A stretch of DNA of 6,899 nucleotides from CBFGTA01 sp965651595 (GTDB lineage: Bacteria > Actinomycetota > Actinomycetes > S36-B12 > UBA10799), in NCBI GenBank assembly GCA_965651595.1, contig CBFGTA010000111.1:1-6899 (forward strand), given 5' to 3'. The notes under the pieces were generated by a model that did no database searches, was not told the DNA's origin, and saw nothing but the letters and a program-made list of their open reading frames with translations. Below, piece after piece: positions 1-6,845 of this stretch; the stretch's first letter is position 1, and each line of letters begins with the position of its first letter. The translations under genes and the position numbers were made by a program.

Positions 1-2
1 TT

Positions 3-2474
3 CGCGACGCGTCCCTACGCCGCGACGAGGTCGCCGAGCAAGTGCTCGCCGTAGCGGAGGCCGCCGCTGGCGACGGAACGCAGGTTGCGGCCGGGGGGAT
101 CGTTGGTGCGAAGCTGTCGCGGCCGAGCACGCTCTATAGCGAAGTTTTGGGGCTTGGCGCGGCGCTGATCGTCTTGTTCGTGACCCTGAGGCGAGGTTGG
201 GCAATGCTCATCCCCTTGGCGAACGCCCTGTTCGCGGTAGGAATCGGGCTGGCCGTGGTGTCTTTGCTGGGTCGGGTCGTGTTCATCCCTGACGTCGCAC
301 CCACACTCGGCACGATGCTCGGCCTCGGGGTGGGGATCGACTATGCCCTTTTCCTGATCATGCGCCACCGTAATTTGCTGTATCAGGGCTATGCCGTGCC
401 CGACGCGATGGGTCGGACCGCTGGCACGGCTGGTGCGGGAGTGGTGTTCGCCGGGTCGACTCTGGTCGCGGCCGTGGTGGGGCTGACGTTCACGGGCCTG
501 GCTTTCTTGGCGTGGCTCGGGTACGCCGCCGCAATCGTCGTGACCATCGCCGTGATCTCATCGATCACGTTGGTGCCAGCCTTGCTCGGGGTCATGGGCA
601 AACGAATCCTGCCCAAGCAAAAGGCCGACGCCGCGCCGCCATCGCAGGCAGAACTCGACTCTTCCCGCTGGGCGGCCCTGGCCAATGCCGTGACCAGCAA
701 GCCGTGGACATTTGCGATCGGCACCACCATTATCTTGCTGATCCTGGCCGCACCCACCCTCGCCCTGAAGGTGGGGATGAGCGATGCGGGCACTCTGCCG
801 GAAAGGACCACATCGCGGCAGGCCTACGACCTGCTGGCCAACGGGTTCGGTCCTGGGCAGTCGGCCCCCCTGGCCGTGGTCGTGCAGCTGTACACGGTGG
901 CCGACGCGCCCGATGGCGACGCCACGAACGCGCCAGCCGGAACGGATCCGCGGACGCTGGACCGACGCTTGCAAGACCTTCGCCGTGATCTTGAGGAAGT
1001 TCCTGGGGTCGTAGAAGTGTCCCAGCCGGTTGTTTCGACCGACGGGGGAATCGCAGTGTTGCGGGTGGTGCCCGCCTGGAGCGGGTCGGATGAACGCACC
1101 GAAGCACTCGTTGACACTCTGCGCGAGTCGGTATTGCCAGCGGCTACCGCGGGCGAGGGCATTCAGGCCTATGTCGGGGGTGTCACGGCAATCACGAGTG
1201 ACCTCTACGAGCGAATTGCTGACCGAACGGTCTGGTTCATCGTCGGGGTTGTTGTGTTGAGCTTCTTGTTGCTGATGCTGGCGTATCGCTCCCTGCTGAT
1301 CCCCCTCAAAGCAGCATTGATGAATCTCATCTCGATCGCGGCTGCGTACGGCGTGGTGGTGGCTGTCTTCCACTGGGGCTGGGGGGCGGCCTTGATCGGA
1401 CTCGACGGGCCGGTACCCATCGAGTCCTACGTGCCGATGATGATGTTCGCGGTGTTGTTCGGCTTGTCCATGGACTACGAGGTGTTTCTGCTCACCGCGT
1501 TCCGTGAGCACTTCGACAAGACCGGCTCGATACCGATTGCGGTTCGCAGGGGCCTGGCCGACACGGGCCGGTTGATCACCGCGGCGGCACTGATCATGGT
1601 TGTCGTGTTTGCCTCGTTTATCGTGTCCGACGACCCGACTGTGAAGATGTTTGGAGTCGGTTTGGCGACGGCCGTCGCCGTTGATGCCACCATCGTGCGG
1701 TGTGGACTAGTCCCGGCGTTCATGGTGCTAGCCCAGAAGGGAACTTGGTGGCTGCCCGGATGGCTCGACCGCCTGTTGCCCCAGTTACACGTGGAGGGCG
1801 ATCCCCAAGCCTTGTCGCAGGCGGCCGCCTCACCCGCGGCGCCGTCAGCGGGCCGTCCAGCGATCCTGCTGCGACCGGTTGCAGTTATCGGCGCGGTCTT
1901 AGGTGTGGGGGCGGCCTGGATCTTGGTGCCAGCCCTGCCGACGATTCCAGCCGAAAGCCACACCCCCGTGGCGCTGTCAGCGATCTTGGCGGCCGTGGCC
2001 TTGCTGCTGCCTCACCGTCCGCCTGGTCAGGTGAGGCTCGGACTGCGAGCCTTGGGCTTCATCCTCGGCATCCTGCTGGGTCTGGTAACCGTCGGACTGT
2101 TGTACCGGTTCATCCCCCCGGTTCAAGCGTCCCAGGGTGCGGTGACCTCGTGGGCGATCGTGATCATTGCCCTGCTCACGGTCATCATGGTTTCTCGCCA
2201 CTTGGCTATTCCGATGGTCTTGGGTGCCATCACGACCGCGGTGGCCGTGAGCACTCTGGCTAGTTCCTCCGATGATGCGATGCTGTTGCTGAGCGTCACC
2301 CTGCTGCCCGCACTGGTGACGTTCATCATCACCGGAATGGGCATTGCCATCTCCGGTGACGCCGAGCCTGCCCCAGAAGCCATCGGACCGCCGGAGGCCA
2401 TGCCTACAGTGGTCGACCATGACCGCGACCCGGTCGGTAGTTCCCCGACCACGAACCAGCGCGGGCAGACATGA
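3..2474 (+). CDS. MMPL/RND-family proton-driven exporter, 5'-truncated by window edge, with extra C-terminal membrane block
   Basis: Inner-membrane transporter of the MMPL (MmpL3-like RND) family, which exports lipids or other hydrophobic cargo using the proton gradient. The frame is open from base 3 to the TGA at 2472-2474, giving 823 visible residues (numbered from base 3). No start is visible; helix 1 and most of the first periplasmic domain lie upstream. Seen: helices 2-6 at about 49-197, helix 7 at about 236-255, second periplasmic domain about 256-408, helices 8-12 about 409-578. The proton-relay pairs known from MmpL3 are present: D113-Y114 in helix 4 and D491-Y492 in helix 10. A WWLPGWLDRLLP motif after helix 12 is where many relatives end. 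Here about 225 residues follow, with about six more hydrophobic helices (roughly 620-783) and a Pro/acidic tail. The stop overlaps the next start. Family is certain; substrate is unknown. Confidence 0.95.
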   Translation, partial: RDASLRRDEVAEQVLAVAEAAAGDGTQVAAGGIVGAKLSRPSTLYSEVLGLGAALIVLFVTLRRGWAMLIPLANALFAVGIGLAVVSLLGRVVFIPDVAPTLGTMLGLGVGIDYALFLIMRHRNLLYQGYAVPDAMGRTAGTAGAGVVFAGSTLVAAVVGLTFTGLAFLAWLGYAAAIVVTIAVISSITLVPALLGVMGKRILPKQKADAAPPSQAELDSSRWAALANAVTSKPWTFAIGTTIILLILAAPTLALKVGMSDAGTLPERTTSRQAYDLLANGFGPGQSAPLAVVVQLYTVADAPDGDATNAPAGTDPRTLDRRLQDLRRDLEEVPGVVEVSQPVVSTDGGIAVLRVVPAWSGSDERTEALVDTLRESVLPAATAGEGIQAYVGGVTAITSDLYERIADRTVWFIVGVVVLSFLLLMLAYRSLLIPLKAALMNLISIAAAYGVVVAVFHWGWGAALIGLDGPVPIESYVPMMMFAVLFGLSMDYEVFLLTAFREHFDKTGSIPIAVRRGLADTGRLITAAALIMVVVFASFIVSDDPTVKMFGVGLATAVAVDATIVRCGLVPAFMVLAQKGTWWLPGWLDRLLPQLHVEGDPQALSQAAASPAAPSAGRPAILLRPVAVIGAVLGVGAAWILVPALPTIPAESHTPVALSAILAAVALLLPHRPPGQVRLGLRALGFILGILLGLVTVGLLYRFIPPVQASQGAVTSWAIVIIALLTVIMVSRHLAIPMVLGAITTAVAVSTLASSSDDAMLLLSVTLLPALVTFIITGMGIAISGDAEPAPEAIGPPEAMPTVVDHDRDPVGSSPTTNQRGQT

Positions 2475-4573
2475 TGAGGCCGTTTTCCCGCCTGCCTCGG
2501 ACCGCGCTTGCCACACTGCTCGTGAGCACACTGGTGTTGCCCGCCATCTCCAGCAGTGCCGCTACTGGGTCCACCGCAGCACCCGGATCGACGCCGATAT
2601 TGCGCGAACAGCAACTAGTGACGGCTCAGCTCGATCCGAGCGGACTACCGGATGAGGCGTCCATCATCACCCGCCTAGTGGCCGTCGATGCACCGGCCGA
2701 GGCCGTGCCCGTGGAGACTTCCACCAGCAATGTGCGCTTCCTTGATCGGGCAGGCGCGCCGGTAGTAGATGGCGATACGGTCCTGTTTCCGATTGGTGGA
2801 CCCGGAGAGACCACGGCTGCCACCATCGCCGGGTTCCGCCAGCCCCTGCCGATCGCCGTTCATGTCCGCTACGCGACAGTGTCGGGCGCGGACGATGGGG
2901 GCTTCAACCCTGCCGATCTTCCACAGACAGCCGGTCCTGTGCGGGTGACGTACACCGTCACCAACACCAACGTCGAACGGGAAGCGATCACCTATACCAA
3001 CGCTGCGGGCCGAACCAAGACCCAAGAACTCCCTGTCTTCGCTCCGTTCATCGGGAGTTTGCGGGTGATCGTCTCGCGCGGAACTGCGGTAGAAGGAACC
3101 GGAGAAGCAGTCGTATCCACCACAGACGACGGCAACACCGTCCTTGACTGGCCGCTGGTCTTGTATCCACCGATCGGCGACTACCGCGCGCAGGTGGGGT
3201 TCACCATCAACGGACCAGAGTTGGCGGCCCCTGCGGCAGAACTAATCGCGGCCCCGATCCGAAATCCCCAAGACCCCGGCACCGCCTTCGTGGCAGACAC
3301 ACTTAACGCCACCGTCGACGGCAACCGCAAACTTGCCGACGGAGTGGATCAGCTCGATGTGGCAGCGGGCGAACTCGCCGCCGGCGCCTTGCAACTGGAA
3401 GAAGGGCAGAACCGCCTCACTGACGGTCAACGCCAACTCACTCGAGGGACCGGTGAGGCAGCCGCCGGTGCTGCCCAAGTGGCGGACGGGTCGGCTGCAA
3501 TAGCGTCCGGCTTGGGGCAGTTAAGTGCGGCCCTCGATCAGCTATCGGGCCCCGCCGGGCTACAGGCGATTCGTGATGGCTCGGTTGCGCTAGCTGCTGC
3601 TGTCGATCAACTGGCCGCTGCCGTCGGGTCAGCCGATGACCCACCGATTCCTTTGCCATCACCGGGAGAGCCGTTTCCTCCCAACATCACCATGGTTCAG
3701 GCAGTGCGACTAATCTCCGAAGCAGTCAACGCCGCCCGCCTAGCGGCCGCCAGTGGGGCCTCCGATGCGGCCGCTGCGGGCGTGAAGGTTGCCGAGGTTC
3801 TCGCATCGGCCTGCGCGCCGCCCACTCCGACTCTCGACCCGAACAACTGTCAGAAACTCGTCGAGGCAGAAGTCGGAATCGGCTCGTCGGCTCTGAAGTC
3901 TGGCGCTGCCGCCCTAGGCCTGCAGGCGATCAACAATCAGGCGATTAGTCGCTTGCTGGCAGCGGTCATTCAAGTGGGTGAAGCGCTCAAGAGCGGAGAT
4001 CCATCCGCGCCGGGCATCTACGAGGGCCAAGTCCAGCTGTCTGAAGCCCTGAAGCAGGCCGCGACCGCGGCGGAACAAATGGCCACCGAGTCAGCTCGGG
4101 CCTCCAGTGCCTCGGATGACCTCGCCGACGGTGCTGGCGATCTCAGCACTGGCCTCGATGTGCTCACCGACGCGTCCGGCCAACTCGTCGAAGGATCAGA
4201 GCGGTTGGCCGAGGGGGCAGGCAAGCTCGCCGAGGGTAGTCAGCGGCTGCACAAAGACGGCACATCGGCGCTGTATCGCCAGATCGTATCGGCCTCCAAC
4301 GATCCCGCCCTCGCGGATGCCTACCTGCGGGCAGCGAGCCGCCGCGCCGCCGACTCAGCACCCTACCCGCCGCCAGCGGGCGCCCAAACGACCGTCGCCT
4401 ACCACTACACACTTCAGCCCAACCCTCCCGAACCCACGATCAGCCTGGCCACGGCCGCAATCGCGGGCATCTTCATCCTCGGATTTGGATTCCTGGTGTA
4501 CTGGCGTCTGCGTACCTACGGCCAGAACCTCACGCCGGTCGCCCACCACGACGGGTCGGGCGAGATACGCTAG
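2471..4573 (+). CDS. Secreted, membrane-anchored coiled-coil protein with YhgE/Pip-like heptads, partner of the MMPL exporter
   Basis: No named family recognised; 700 residues. Residues 1-30 form a signal peptide (basic start, hydrophobic core, likely cleavage after SSSA). Residues about 60-260 are rich in short beta-type stretches. Residues 288-358 place a hydrophobic residue at every seventh position (eleven in a row), usually with Gly three residues later. The register shifts by two and continues at 367, 374 and 381. A second heptad block spans 551-593. One membrane helix at about 657-677 is followed by a short basic cytoplasmic tail, so the bulk should lie outside the membrane. The only cysteines, C448 and C460, could form a disulfide. 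The ATG shares ATGA with the MMPL stop, implying translational coupling and a joint role; the next codon is also ATG, so the start could be one codon later. Similar Leu-x-x-Gly heptads occur in YhgE/Pip-type envelope proteins. A scaffold or adaptor for the exporter is inference. Confidence 0.9.
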   Translation: MMRPFSRLPRTALATLLVSTLVLPAISSSAATGSTAAPGSTPILREQQLVTAQLDPSGLPDEASIITRLVAVDAPAEAVPVETSTSNVRFLDRAGAPVVDGDTVLFPIGGPGETTAATIAGFRQPLPIAVHVRYATVSGADDGGFNPADLPQTAGPVRVTYTVTNTNVEREAITYTNAAGRTKTQELPVFAPFIGSLRVIVSRGTAVEGTGEAVVSTTDDGNTVLDWPLVLYPPIGDYRAQVGFTINGPELAAPAAELIAAPIRNPQDPGTAFVADTLNATVDGNRKLADGVDQLDVAAGELAAGALQLEEGQNRLTDGQRQLTRGTGEAAAGAAQVADGSAAIASGLGQLSAALDQLSGPAGLQAIRDGSVALAAAVDQLAAAVGSADDPPIPLPSPGEPFPPNITMVQAVRLISEAVNAARLAAASGASDAAAAGVKVAEVLASACAPPTPTLDPNNCQKLVEAEVGIGSSALKSGAAALGLQAINNQAISRLLAAVIQVGEALKSGDPSAPGIYEGQVQLSEALKQAATAAEQMATESARASSASDDLADGAGDLSTGLDVLTDASGQLVEGSERLAEGAGKLAEGSQRLHKDGTSALYRQIVSASNDPALADAYLRAASRRAADSAPYPPPAGAQTTVAYHYTLQPNPPEPTISLATAAIAGIFILGFGFLVYWRLRTYGQNLTPVAHHDGSGEIR

Positions 4574-4596
4574 TCCCGGCATGGCGCCACCCGCAG

Positions 4597-4611
4597 TGCT
4601 AGCGCCGCGCA
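4597..4611 (+). repeat. Left copy of imperfect 15-base direct repeat flanking the tRNA
   Basis: TGCTAGCGCCGCGCA, ending one base before the tRNA gene. It matches the copy at 4720-4734 in 14 of 15 bases. Both copies are followed by CGCC, with four extra bases inserted in the right copy. It lies in the 39-base gap after the coiled-coil gene. It may be a duplication scar or chance in GC-rich DNA. Confidence 0.45.
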
Positions 4612-4612
4612 C

Positions 4613-4686
4613 GCCCCAATAGCTCAGTCGGATAGAGCGACCGCCTCCTAAGCGGTAGGCCACAGGTTCGATTCCTGTTTGGGGCA
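4613..4686 (+). tRNA. tRNA-Arg (anticodon CCT)
   Basis: Complete cloverleaf. The acceptor stem GCCCCAA (4613-4619) pairs with TTGGGGC (4679-4685), and the discriminator base is A4686. The D arm is GCTC/GAGC (4622-4625, 4635-4638). The anticodon stem ACCGC/GCGGT (4640-4644, 4652-4656) closes the loop CTCCTAA, with anticodon CCT at 4647-4649. The variable loop has five bases. The T arm ACAGG/CCTGT encloses TTCGATT. The 3' CCA is not encoded (ACCG follows the stem), so it must be added after transcription. This tRNA reads the AGG codon. The gene starts 39 bases after the upstream coding sequence, with no convincing promoter or terminator seen in between, so read-through from that operon is possible. 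Confidence 0.97.
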
Positions 4687-4791
4687 CCGCCGCAGATTCC
4701 GATAGATGGACCACTGCGCTGCTAACGCCGCGCAATCACGCCCGGTAGTCGACAACTAGGTGGACTGTGCGGGAAAGCGATTGCATCCTCG
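4687..4791. other. Intergenic convergence zone without a gene
   Basis: About 105 bases between the plus-strand tRNA and the 3' end of the minus-strand racemase-like gene. It holds the right-hand repeat copy at 4720-4734. I see no strong GC hairpin followed by a T run in either direction, although two transcription units converge here. No open frame looks coding. Confidence 0.6.
4720..4734 (+). repeat. Right copy of imperfect 15-base direct repeat flanking the tRNA
   Basis: TGCTAACGCCGCGCA, one mismatch (A for G) from the copy at 4597-4611, on the other side of the tRNA gene and 33 bases beyond its end. The spacing between copy starts is 123 bases. See the left copy for interpretation. Confidence 0.45.
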
Positions 4792-5532
4792 CTACGCCAC
4801 AGGATCTGCGGTCTTCACGACACGTGATCTCGAGTGGTCGGTGACCGCCGGGTAGGAAGCCCGACTGTTCTTCACCCCCATGGCAACGAGAGCGTTCGCA
4901 ACCGCGATCCCCGCACCCAAAGGTTCCACAAACGGCACTCGCCCTATGTTCGGATTGGTCGCGCGCAACTTGCGGCTGACGTTGAAGAGTCTCCCTGACC
5001 CGAAGATCAACACGTCGGCGCGGTCAGTCACCACCGCTTGCTGGCAACACTCTGCGAGTCGGCTCAGGTTCTCTCGAGAGAGATAGTCGCTGTGTGCGTC
5101 AAGCTCGACCGCTCGGACACTGACGAGCCGGTCAGCTACGCCGAGGGCCCGCACGGATCGCCACATGAGCTTCTCACTGGCCCGAGTACTCGAAACCACC
5201 GAGAATGTCTCCCCCACCTGCATCGCGCTGGTCATCGCTGCCTCTGGCAACCCGACGACGGGAACATCCACCAATTCGCGACACGCGGCGATCCCTATAT
5301 CGGCCATCAGATCAATCACAACTACATCGGCTCCGTCTGACTCTGCCCGCACCACTTCGGCGAGAACCGCCGGAGCAGCACACACCAGGTCAGCCTCGCT
5401 GCGAATCATAAGCATTCCAGGGTTGCATCGACGCACTACGAGGTCGACCCCTGGCTTCGCGTACCCTTGCAGGTCTGCGGGGCGGAGCACCTGGGGGTTG
5501 TCGATTGGCACGACGATCACGATCCGAGTCAT
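4792..5532 (-). CDS. Asp/Glu/hydantoin racemase-fold protein lacking both catalytic cysteines
   Basis: 246 residues, the usual length for the Asp/Glu/hydantoin racemase superfamily (allantoin/hydantoin racemase branch). Family landmarks seen in order: N-terminal strand MTRIVIVVP, a segment around 43-65 matching the substrate-side helix, the GADVVVIDLMADIG loop at 67-80, VPVVGLPEAAM at 90-100, FSVVSS at 110-115, ADVLIFGSGR at 172-181, and the terminal SRASYPAV. Active members use one cysteine in each of the two loops (Cys76 and Cys181 in Sinorhizobium hydantoin racemase). Here these positions read Leu75 and Ser179. The five cysteines present (36, 51, 84, 162, 163) lie elsewhere. Ordinary two-base racemisation is therefore unlikely; a binding or altered catalytic role is inferred. 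The start at 5532 is chosen because its ATG overlaps the kinase stop (ATGA) and an AGAAGAG-like ribosome site precedes it. A longer 51-residue upstream extension merely reads the kinase gene out of frame. Confidence 0.88.
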   Translation of the reverse strand: MTRIVIVVPIDNPQVLRPADLQGYAKPGVDLVVRRCNPGMLMIRSEADLVCAAPAVLAEVVRAESDGADVVVIDLMADIGIAACRELVDVPVVGLPEAAMTSAMQVGETFSVVSSTRASEKLMWRSVRALGVADRLVSVRAVELDAHSDYLSRENLSRLAECCQQAVVTDRADVLIFGSGRLFNVSRKLRATNPNIGRVPFVEPLGAGIAVANALVAMGVKNSRASYPAVTDHSRSRVVKTADPVA

Positions 5533-6722
5533 GAGCCACTCTTCTGTCGCGCCAGCTTCATGAGCCGAGTAAGCACTTGCTGGCCGCGAACGATGTCGTG
5601 GCTTTCGATATCTTCGATCGCCAAGTACAGCGAGAAGCGGGTGGCTTGGTAGTCCTCGGCAGCAAGCAGATACTGCCGCCACCACTCGTCTAGCGGTTGG
5701 TGGTGGCCGCTCACGTGACCCACCATCTGGCGGTGTAGCTCGACAAGTCCATGAATCTCATCATCAGCAATTTCGAGCGGGCTCGAACTGACTAGAAACT
5801 CAACCCCGTCGCGGGCAGGAAGGTGCATCGTCGACACTTCCCAGTCGTAGAGCAGCGGCGGCCGGCTGGGTGGCAGAGCAATATTCTTGACCTGGCAATC
5901 GCCGTGAACAACGGTCCTGGGGCTGGCATCGATCTCTTCCCAGCGAATCCCGGTATCAGCCACGCATCTGTGCAAGTCCGAATAGGCTCCCCGACTGAGC
6001 ACGCTCCCCACGCTGTGACGAGCATGATGAGCAAGCCCCTCCCACAGTGGCCGCAGGCCGAGCATCCGTGGCGCGCTCATGGCGGTAGGCGCCTCGGACA
6101 CATCCGGGACCTCGGAAGAGCGGCTCAAAAAGTAGCCATGCAAGGTTCCTAGTTGTCGCATGACTGCCTGGCGTTGACTCGTCCCCCAGCGCGCGAGATC
6201 CCCCACCTCCGGCGTCAGCCAGTCCGCCTCCATCACAGGCAAGACGAGGACGAAGAAGTTCGCTCTGGGATCAAGGTAGCTACCAAGCATTGCAGGGGCC
6301 AAGGCACGGGTTTCGGCTGCGCGAGCCAGTATCCGATACATCTGCACTTCACGCACGTCCGGCATGGCCAGGTCAGAGACCGCGATCAGGTCTTCGATGT
6401 CGTCGACCACCACGCCCTGGGCCGTCAACAGTTCCCCGACCGTTCGGGCGAATCCAGCCGCGCTCGGTTTGGACTTGACGATGATCTGCTGCGTTCGTTC
6501 TCTACCCGCTTCGCGAATAGTCCACTCGTAAGGGAACATTCCGATCGGATGTGATGAAGTCGGCGCGTACTTCTGTGCCAAGACAAGTGGCCCCGACGGA
6601 CTCGACACCACCCGGGAATCCAGCACCTCGACGCCCGTCGGGATGCATTCCTGGAAGAATTCCCGAGTGAAGATCTGGCCGTACTGAACATCGACACTGA
6701 CGAACGTCGAATCGGCCACCAT
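5529..6722 (-). CDS. Aminoglycoside-phosphotransferase-fold small-molecule kinase
   Basis: 397 residues with an APH/choline-kinase-like phosphotransferase fold, predicted to move the ATP gamma-phosphate onto a hydroxyl of a small molecule in the cytoplasm. Seen: a likely ATP-binding lysine at K83 (QQIIVKSKP), a helix glutamate at E125 (EVQMYRIL), a hinge strand near 156-165 (FFVLVLPVME), the Brenner motif HGDCQVKN at 273-280 with catalytic D275 and N280, and metal-binding D293 in LLYDWE. All key residues appear intact. It is longer than classical aminoglycoside kinases (about 260-300 residues), closer to the larger EcKinase-like members, so resistance should not be assumed; the substrate is unknown. 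The start at 6722 is the only usable one: the frame upstream has no other start codon before a TAG at 6771-6773. No good ribosome site precedes it. It overlaps the downstream racemase-fold gene by four bases, indicating co-translation. Confidence 0.9.
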   Translation of the reverse strand: MVADSTFVSVDVQYGQIFTREFFQECIPTGVEVLDSRVVSSPSGPLVLAQKYAPTSSHPIGMFPYEWTIREAGRERTQQIIVKSKPSAAGFARTVGELLTAQGVVVDDIEDLIAVSDLAMPDVREVQMYRILARAAETRALAPAMLGSYLDPRANFFVLVLPVMEADWLTPEVGDLARWGTSQRQAVMRQLGTLHGYFLSRSSEVPDVSEAPTAMSAPRMLGLRPLWEGLAHHARHSVGSVLSRGAYSDLHRCVADTGIRWEEIDASPRTVVHGDCQVKNIALPPSRPPLLYDWEVSTMHLPARDGVEFLVSSSPLEIADDEIHGLVELHRQMVGHVSGHHQPLDEWWRQYLLAAEDYQATRFSLYLAIEDIESHDIVRGQQVLTRLMKLARQKSGS

Positions 6723-6769
6723 GTCGAAACGGTAGCGACTTCCCGGCCGATTCCGAAACCGCTCATGCG

Positions 6770-6799
6770 TCTATAAGCCAATCCAGTGACGAGCCACAA
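6770..6799 (-). promoter_or_regulatory. Possible promoter for the kinase/racemase-fold operon
   Basis: On the minus strand, TTGTGG (6794-6799) and TATAGA (6770-6775) are separated by 18 bases and lie about 48 bases upstream of the kinase ATG. They resemble -35 and -10 boxes only partly (three and four of six bases). No operator-like palindrome is evident. The assignment rests on position as much as on sequence. Confidence 0.3.
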
Positions 6800-6845
6800 C
6801 TTGGCATCGCTTTCGGCCCGCAGTGGGACGAATGCTGTCACATGG

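Noticed and set aside
558..1511. 317-residue minus-strand open frame
   Set aside because: It lies wholly opposite the MMPL gene, its peptide is rich in His, Gln and Arg with no domain or hydrophobic pattern, and it is explained by GC-rich antisense openness.
4583..4607. Possible hairpin GGCGC/GCGCC after the coiled-coil gene
   Set aside because: Only five pairs with a 14-base loop and no T run, so not a convincing terminator.
4667..4688. Phage or island attachment site at the tRNA 3' end
   Set aside because: I found no second copy of the tRNA 3' end in the window and no integrase gene.
4355..4735. 126-residue minus-strand open frame running across the tRNA
   Set aside because: It reads the antisense of the tRNA (giving the familiar false GIEPVAYRL-type peptide) and the 3' end of the coiled-coil gene.
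4785..4805. ATCCT/AGGAT inverted repeat at the end of the racemase-fold gene
   Set aside because: Five weak pairs overlapping the coding end, without a U tract.
5533..5685. 51-residue N-terminal extension of the racemase-fold protein
   Set aside because: It overlaps the kinase gene in another frame, has no family similarity, and the ATG at 5532 gives the family-typical N terminus and an ATGA overlap.
6153..6554. 133-residue plus-strand open frame
   Set aside because: It is antisense to the kinase gene, whose motifs confirm the minus strand as coding.
5529..6722. Aminoglycoside resistance gene
   Set aside because: The fold and catalytic motifs fit, but length and context do not match the known resistance kinases, and nothing indicates an antibiotic substrate.
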